Positions 60,439-64,000 of a stretch of 64,000 nucleotides of DNA are shown one piece after another (position 1 is the first letter of the stretch; each line of letters starts with the position of its first letter). The DNA comes from Epiperipatus broadwayi (Eukaryota > Onychophora > Udeonychophora > Euonychophora > Peripatidae): NCBI GenBank assembly GCA_028023455.1, contig JAQFVV010000153.1:866001-930000 (forward strand). The letters run 5' to 3'. The notes under the pieces are model-generated. The model had not been told where the DNA came from. It was given only the letters and a program-made list of their open reading frames with translations, and ran no database searches. Made by a program: the position numbers and the translations under genes.

Positions 60439-63400
60439 CCCATAAATCATTAGTTGTTATACAAATATAGACCTGTAACTGCAAACATACTACTACAAGT
60501 ATAAACACCTTAATAAATTATTAAACCTTTTGAGGATCATTATGTCTATAAAATAAGATTGCCTCAAACTTGGAACAGAGCCCCAAAATTAAATTGTATA
60601 TAAACCACTATTGTTATATTTGAATACAAATATTATTAATATACTGTATAATTTATATACTACATAGACACATTAATACAAATGTAAACACATTAATAAA
60701 TTATACCATTTATCAAATAATAATAATAAAAATAATAGTATTCAAATAATTAAAAAAATTTAAATTGAATACTTATGACCAATATTCTGAGAATATGTTT
60801 TTATCAGGATGAAGGTCTTGAAATTAAAATCATTCAGTCACTTTTAATTCATTTTAGTAACAAATCTGGCTTGTCTTTGTATTCTTCATGCAATCTAGTA
60901 AACTGAGCAGAAAAAAAATTAAATGAACCTTTTAAAAAATATTAATAAAAAATCTAAATTTTGTCCAATTTTAACACAAAATAACAATTTTTAAAAAAAC
61001 TTCAAGCAACAGAGAATTCTGGGCTTTTTGTAAACTTCATGCTTATAGTTTTCTCACAATTTTAAAAAGAAACACAATTTCAAGCATCAATCATACTACT
61101 GCTACTGAAGCTGTTAAATGGAAGGATTTCTACAAGTTAATTTAATTTTAAAATTATTCACTACCTATTGAGAGTTTTGACAAACTTTATTTTTAAATAG
61201 TTGTATTAATTTGTAATTATTTCATTATAAAATTTTAGTTTTGAAAATATTCCATGAATGGCCAGAAAAGCAAAAAAGGGTTAACATAAGATGGCTTTAG
61301 TTCTGCCTTAACAAGTGTTTTTTTTGTGTGTGTTCCTGACATCAATAATTTTTATGACATTATTGGAGAAAATCATTTTTAGAAAAAATGTGATTATTTG
61401 CAAGTTTATTAAAATCGAGGTTTATTTTTGTACAATAATCATGTAATAATTATTATAAATCTAAATATAAATTATTAATAATTTATTTTGAATGGAAATA
61501 TTTTCTTATTAAAAATAGAACATTATATTTTTAGACAATGCAAGTTTAACCAGAAGATAATTATAAGTCTTGTTAATATATAATCAGTCAATTAGTAACA
61601 GCATGTACAAAAATATTGTAATATTGCAAAATATATTAACATTTTTAAAACTTTTAAAGTATAATTTGATGAAATTAAAAAAAATAAATATTTATTCATT
61701 CACATTTTAAAAGCAAATGTCATATAAGGAAGGTTTTGTTGATTTTTGGAAATGAAAATAAACTTCCCAGCTATAATGATTTATGAGACTTTTTGTTTTG
61801 AATATGATCACATTTTTTTAATATTTTCAAAAATCAAATGTGACTATTTAGAATTTACTTCATTTGTAAACAAAAATATTTATCAAATGAAGTGCAATTT
61901 TTTATATTCTAGTAAATAATAATTTAATCGTAAACTTAATGTTGAATGTTTACAGCAAGTGAAAATAAAGAAAACTGTCTGACTTCTAATGGGTGGCAAG
62001 AGGATTACTTATTTATTTCTACTTTGATTATATTTATTATATAGCATTGGTAGTATTTTATTTATATATATAATGTTTAGTAGGCAATGAAATCTTCTGA
62101 CACAATATTAAATTTAATTGACTGTCCTGTCTTACCTCAACATACAATAGCTAAACAGATAAAAATGAAACCACTTTCATTTGTTTTTTGAATTCTTATT
62201 AAAATTGCAAAGAGGAGCAGTGATATTTGTATGAGTTAACAATAAATTTACAATGTTTTTATATCCTAATTAAAATTGTTTTAAATAATAATTACAAGAT
62301 AGAATCTCAAAATTTTTGTTTTATGAGATTCTGCAGTGTGAATATTGTTTAAGATCAATTTGAATCGGGTTGTAAAACCATTTCTATGAATTTAATATTG
62401 CATCCCACAAATGTCATTGGACATATTTAAACATTTTATTAAAAAATTGAGAAACAGATGGAAGTGGTTCCATTTGCTTAGGTCATAAATAAAACATTTA
62501 ATTTAATTTAAGATGTATGTATATAATATATATGGAAGTGTGTGATAGTGATTAATATGTTTACTGGCTAAAGATTAAACATAAGACCAAGCTAAAATGT
62601 TTATATTATCATATTAAAAACTTACAGCCATACAATGAATGATTACAAAACTTTATGTTTATATATATTGTAACCTATAAATGGTCGTTCAAATAGAAAT
62701 AACTAAGTAAAGGTTCAAAATATAACACTATCAAGAATTATAAGCAAATTATTATAGCAATGTATTATAACTCAGGTATACAGGCAGTAGATCTTATCCC
62801 TTTTCATTGCTTGGTTTGATGTTAAGTGCATGTTTAAACAAATACTAAGTGAATATGGTCTAGCAGGGCGCCACTAGATTATCTTAATCTAGACACGGTT
62901 ATATCTGATAACCTTTCACATGTACCGGGTTTGAATCCCTTCTTGGTACTTTATTTATAATAAAATGGAAGATTTTGCTTTTTGAGCCATATCACTATAA
63001 GCACTAATATTTAGGTAAAAGTAAAACATCTTTAAACCAAAGTGGAGTATATTAGACATAAATCATTTCTCAGATCTTAGCATAACAAATGTGTTTCAAT
63101 AGTTTTGTAAGTTTACTAGCTCAGATTATATATAAATAATTTAGGATGGCAATTCACTCATCCTTGCATGAAATAGATGATGGAATGTGGTTATAATAAT
63201 ACTAAGAGATCACTAAATATTATAAAATCAATATTTATTTATGGCCTTTAAACAGTTAAACAGCTCATTAATTAAAATGTTGATGACGATGATGATGATG
63301 ATAATAATAACAATAATGACAAGGGTTTCAACTACAGCTCTAGGACTAAGCCTAAACATAAAACTAATTTTTATAAAGAAATTCATAATTATTGCTTAAT

Positions 63401-64000
63401 TTTAGCATATTTACTTATATCTTAAATAACTAATATTCAACCATTGATGATGATGAATAATCACACTTAACCAAGACTACACTGAATGAAATATATACGC
63501 CTCGTTTAATAAAACAAACTAATATTTATTACTACATTTCTAACATATACATAAAAATTTCTAGATAATATGAAAATTGACATGAATAATAATAATAATA
63601 ATTGATTATATAACAATCCTCAGATTAATTTTAAGTTCTTCCCCCTTTCCCTTCAAATGTATTTTGTATTAAGTTGGACGTCACATTGACCATGATTTTC
63701 ACTCCATGAGAAAAGTATTTAAAAAAAATATTATCTGCTCATTGGCACACATACTTTAAAATCCAACATGTAAATAGAATGTAAAAAAAAAAATGTTAGT
63801 AAAATTGAAAGAGCAAGTTTTAGAAAAGAGTTTTAAATTATTTTCTCCCCCTCCCTTCCAAGCGCTGAAATCTATACTGAACTTGAAACAAAATAATCTA
63901 ATATTCTAATACTACTCATTATTTCACATTCACTCCCAATTATACACATATAAAAATATTATTATGTATGTGCGTGTTTTATCCCATAATAACAAAATAT
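60435..64000. other. AT-rich DNA without recognisable genes
   Basis: Contains the tRNA-like relic at 62.87-62.95 kb, a short GAT/AAT microsatellite at about 63281-63318 and an (AAT)n run near 63586. No coding signal was supported. Confidence 0.45.
62866..62952 (+). repeat. tRNA-like relic
   Basis: GGTTA-TATCTGA-TAACC forms an anticodon-arm-like hairpin (5-bp stem, 7-base loop). It is followed by ACCGGGTTTGAATCCC, close to a T arm and B box. The invariant T33 is absent and the acceptor stem does not pair, so a functional tRNA is unlikely. Confidence 0.35.

Noticed and set aside
62862-62882. CTCF-like site (AGGGCGCCACTAGA)
   Set aside because: It resembles part of the consensus but lacks two core G positions; a single partial match in 64 kb is not evidence.

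Overview
The window looks like nuclear DNA of an animal with a very AT-rich, repeat-filled genome. There are no operons, ribosome-binding sites or closely packed genes. Long stretches are stop-dense AT sequence with poly-A/T runs, (ATT)n and (TA)n microsatellites, tRNA-derived SINEs with target-site duplications, decayed non-LTR retrotransposons (LINEs), a piggyBac relic and many fold-back (inverted-repeat) elements. No host protein-coding gene could be recognised with confidence. The window reads as intergenic or intronic DNA made mostly of transposable elements. The organism cannot be fixed from the sequence. The main LINE recalls, from memory, a family common in ticks and other arachnids, so a chelicerate is possible, but other AT-rich invertebrates are not excluded.

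Layout. 0-9 kb: a decayed LINE 3' piece (minus strand), a 310-bp (ATT)n array, two tRNA-Val-like SINEs in opposite orientation, each with a 14-bp target duplication, and a fold-back element (8.54-8.96 kb). 10-15.3 kb: remains of a retroelement ORF1/Gag zinc knuckle, then a plus-strand LINE relic with a recognisable FMDD box and C-terminal zinc motif, ending in poly-A. 15.4-17.5 kb: a CpG-retaining stretch without recognisable genes. 18-22.4 kb: a minus-strand LINE relic, one copy of a dispersed ~0.5-kb repeat, and a cluster of three fold-back elements plus a smaller hairpin. 25.7-26.7 kb: a piggyBac transposase relic with all three catalytic Asp positions still readable. 27.06 kb: a perfect TA-centred palindrome.

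28.7-37.2 kb is the best-preserved part: two minus-strand copies of one LINE joined head to tail. Copy A (32-37.2 kb) has a 5' region of two ~216-bp monomers, a PHD-like finger, a coiled-coil plus SGNH-esterase-like domain, an APE endonuclease, a reverse transcriptase and a C-terminal zinc motif, and ends in a TGATG-type microsatellite. Copy B (28.7-32 kb) is 5'-truncated inside the endonuclease and abuts copy A's tail. In both copies the endonuclease and RT reading frames meet at the same ATGA overlap.

37.5-64 kb: the second copy of the dispersed repeat, more fold-backs, a 5'-truncated LINE lying between ATT tracts (39.3-40.7 kb), a possible LTR-like promoter region (44.4-45.1 kb), a ~1-kb giant hairpin built from inverted ~402-bp units (45.16-46.17 kb), a CpG-retaining region with small tandem duplications (47.4-50.3 kb), a decayed RTE-type LINE (51.4-52.8 kb), a 160-bp (TTA)n array, a 557-bp fold-back with tRNA-like outer ends (54.4-55.0 kb), twin TA-centred palindromes (57.48-57.59 kb) and a fold-back at 60.1-60.4 kb. 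All family assignments rest on motifs read by eye; no database search was run.
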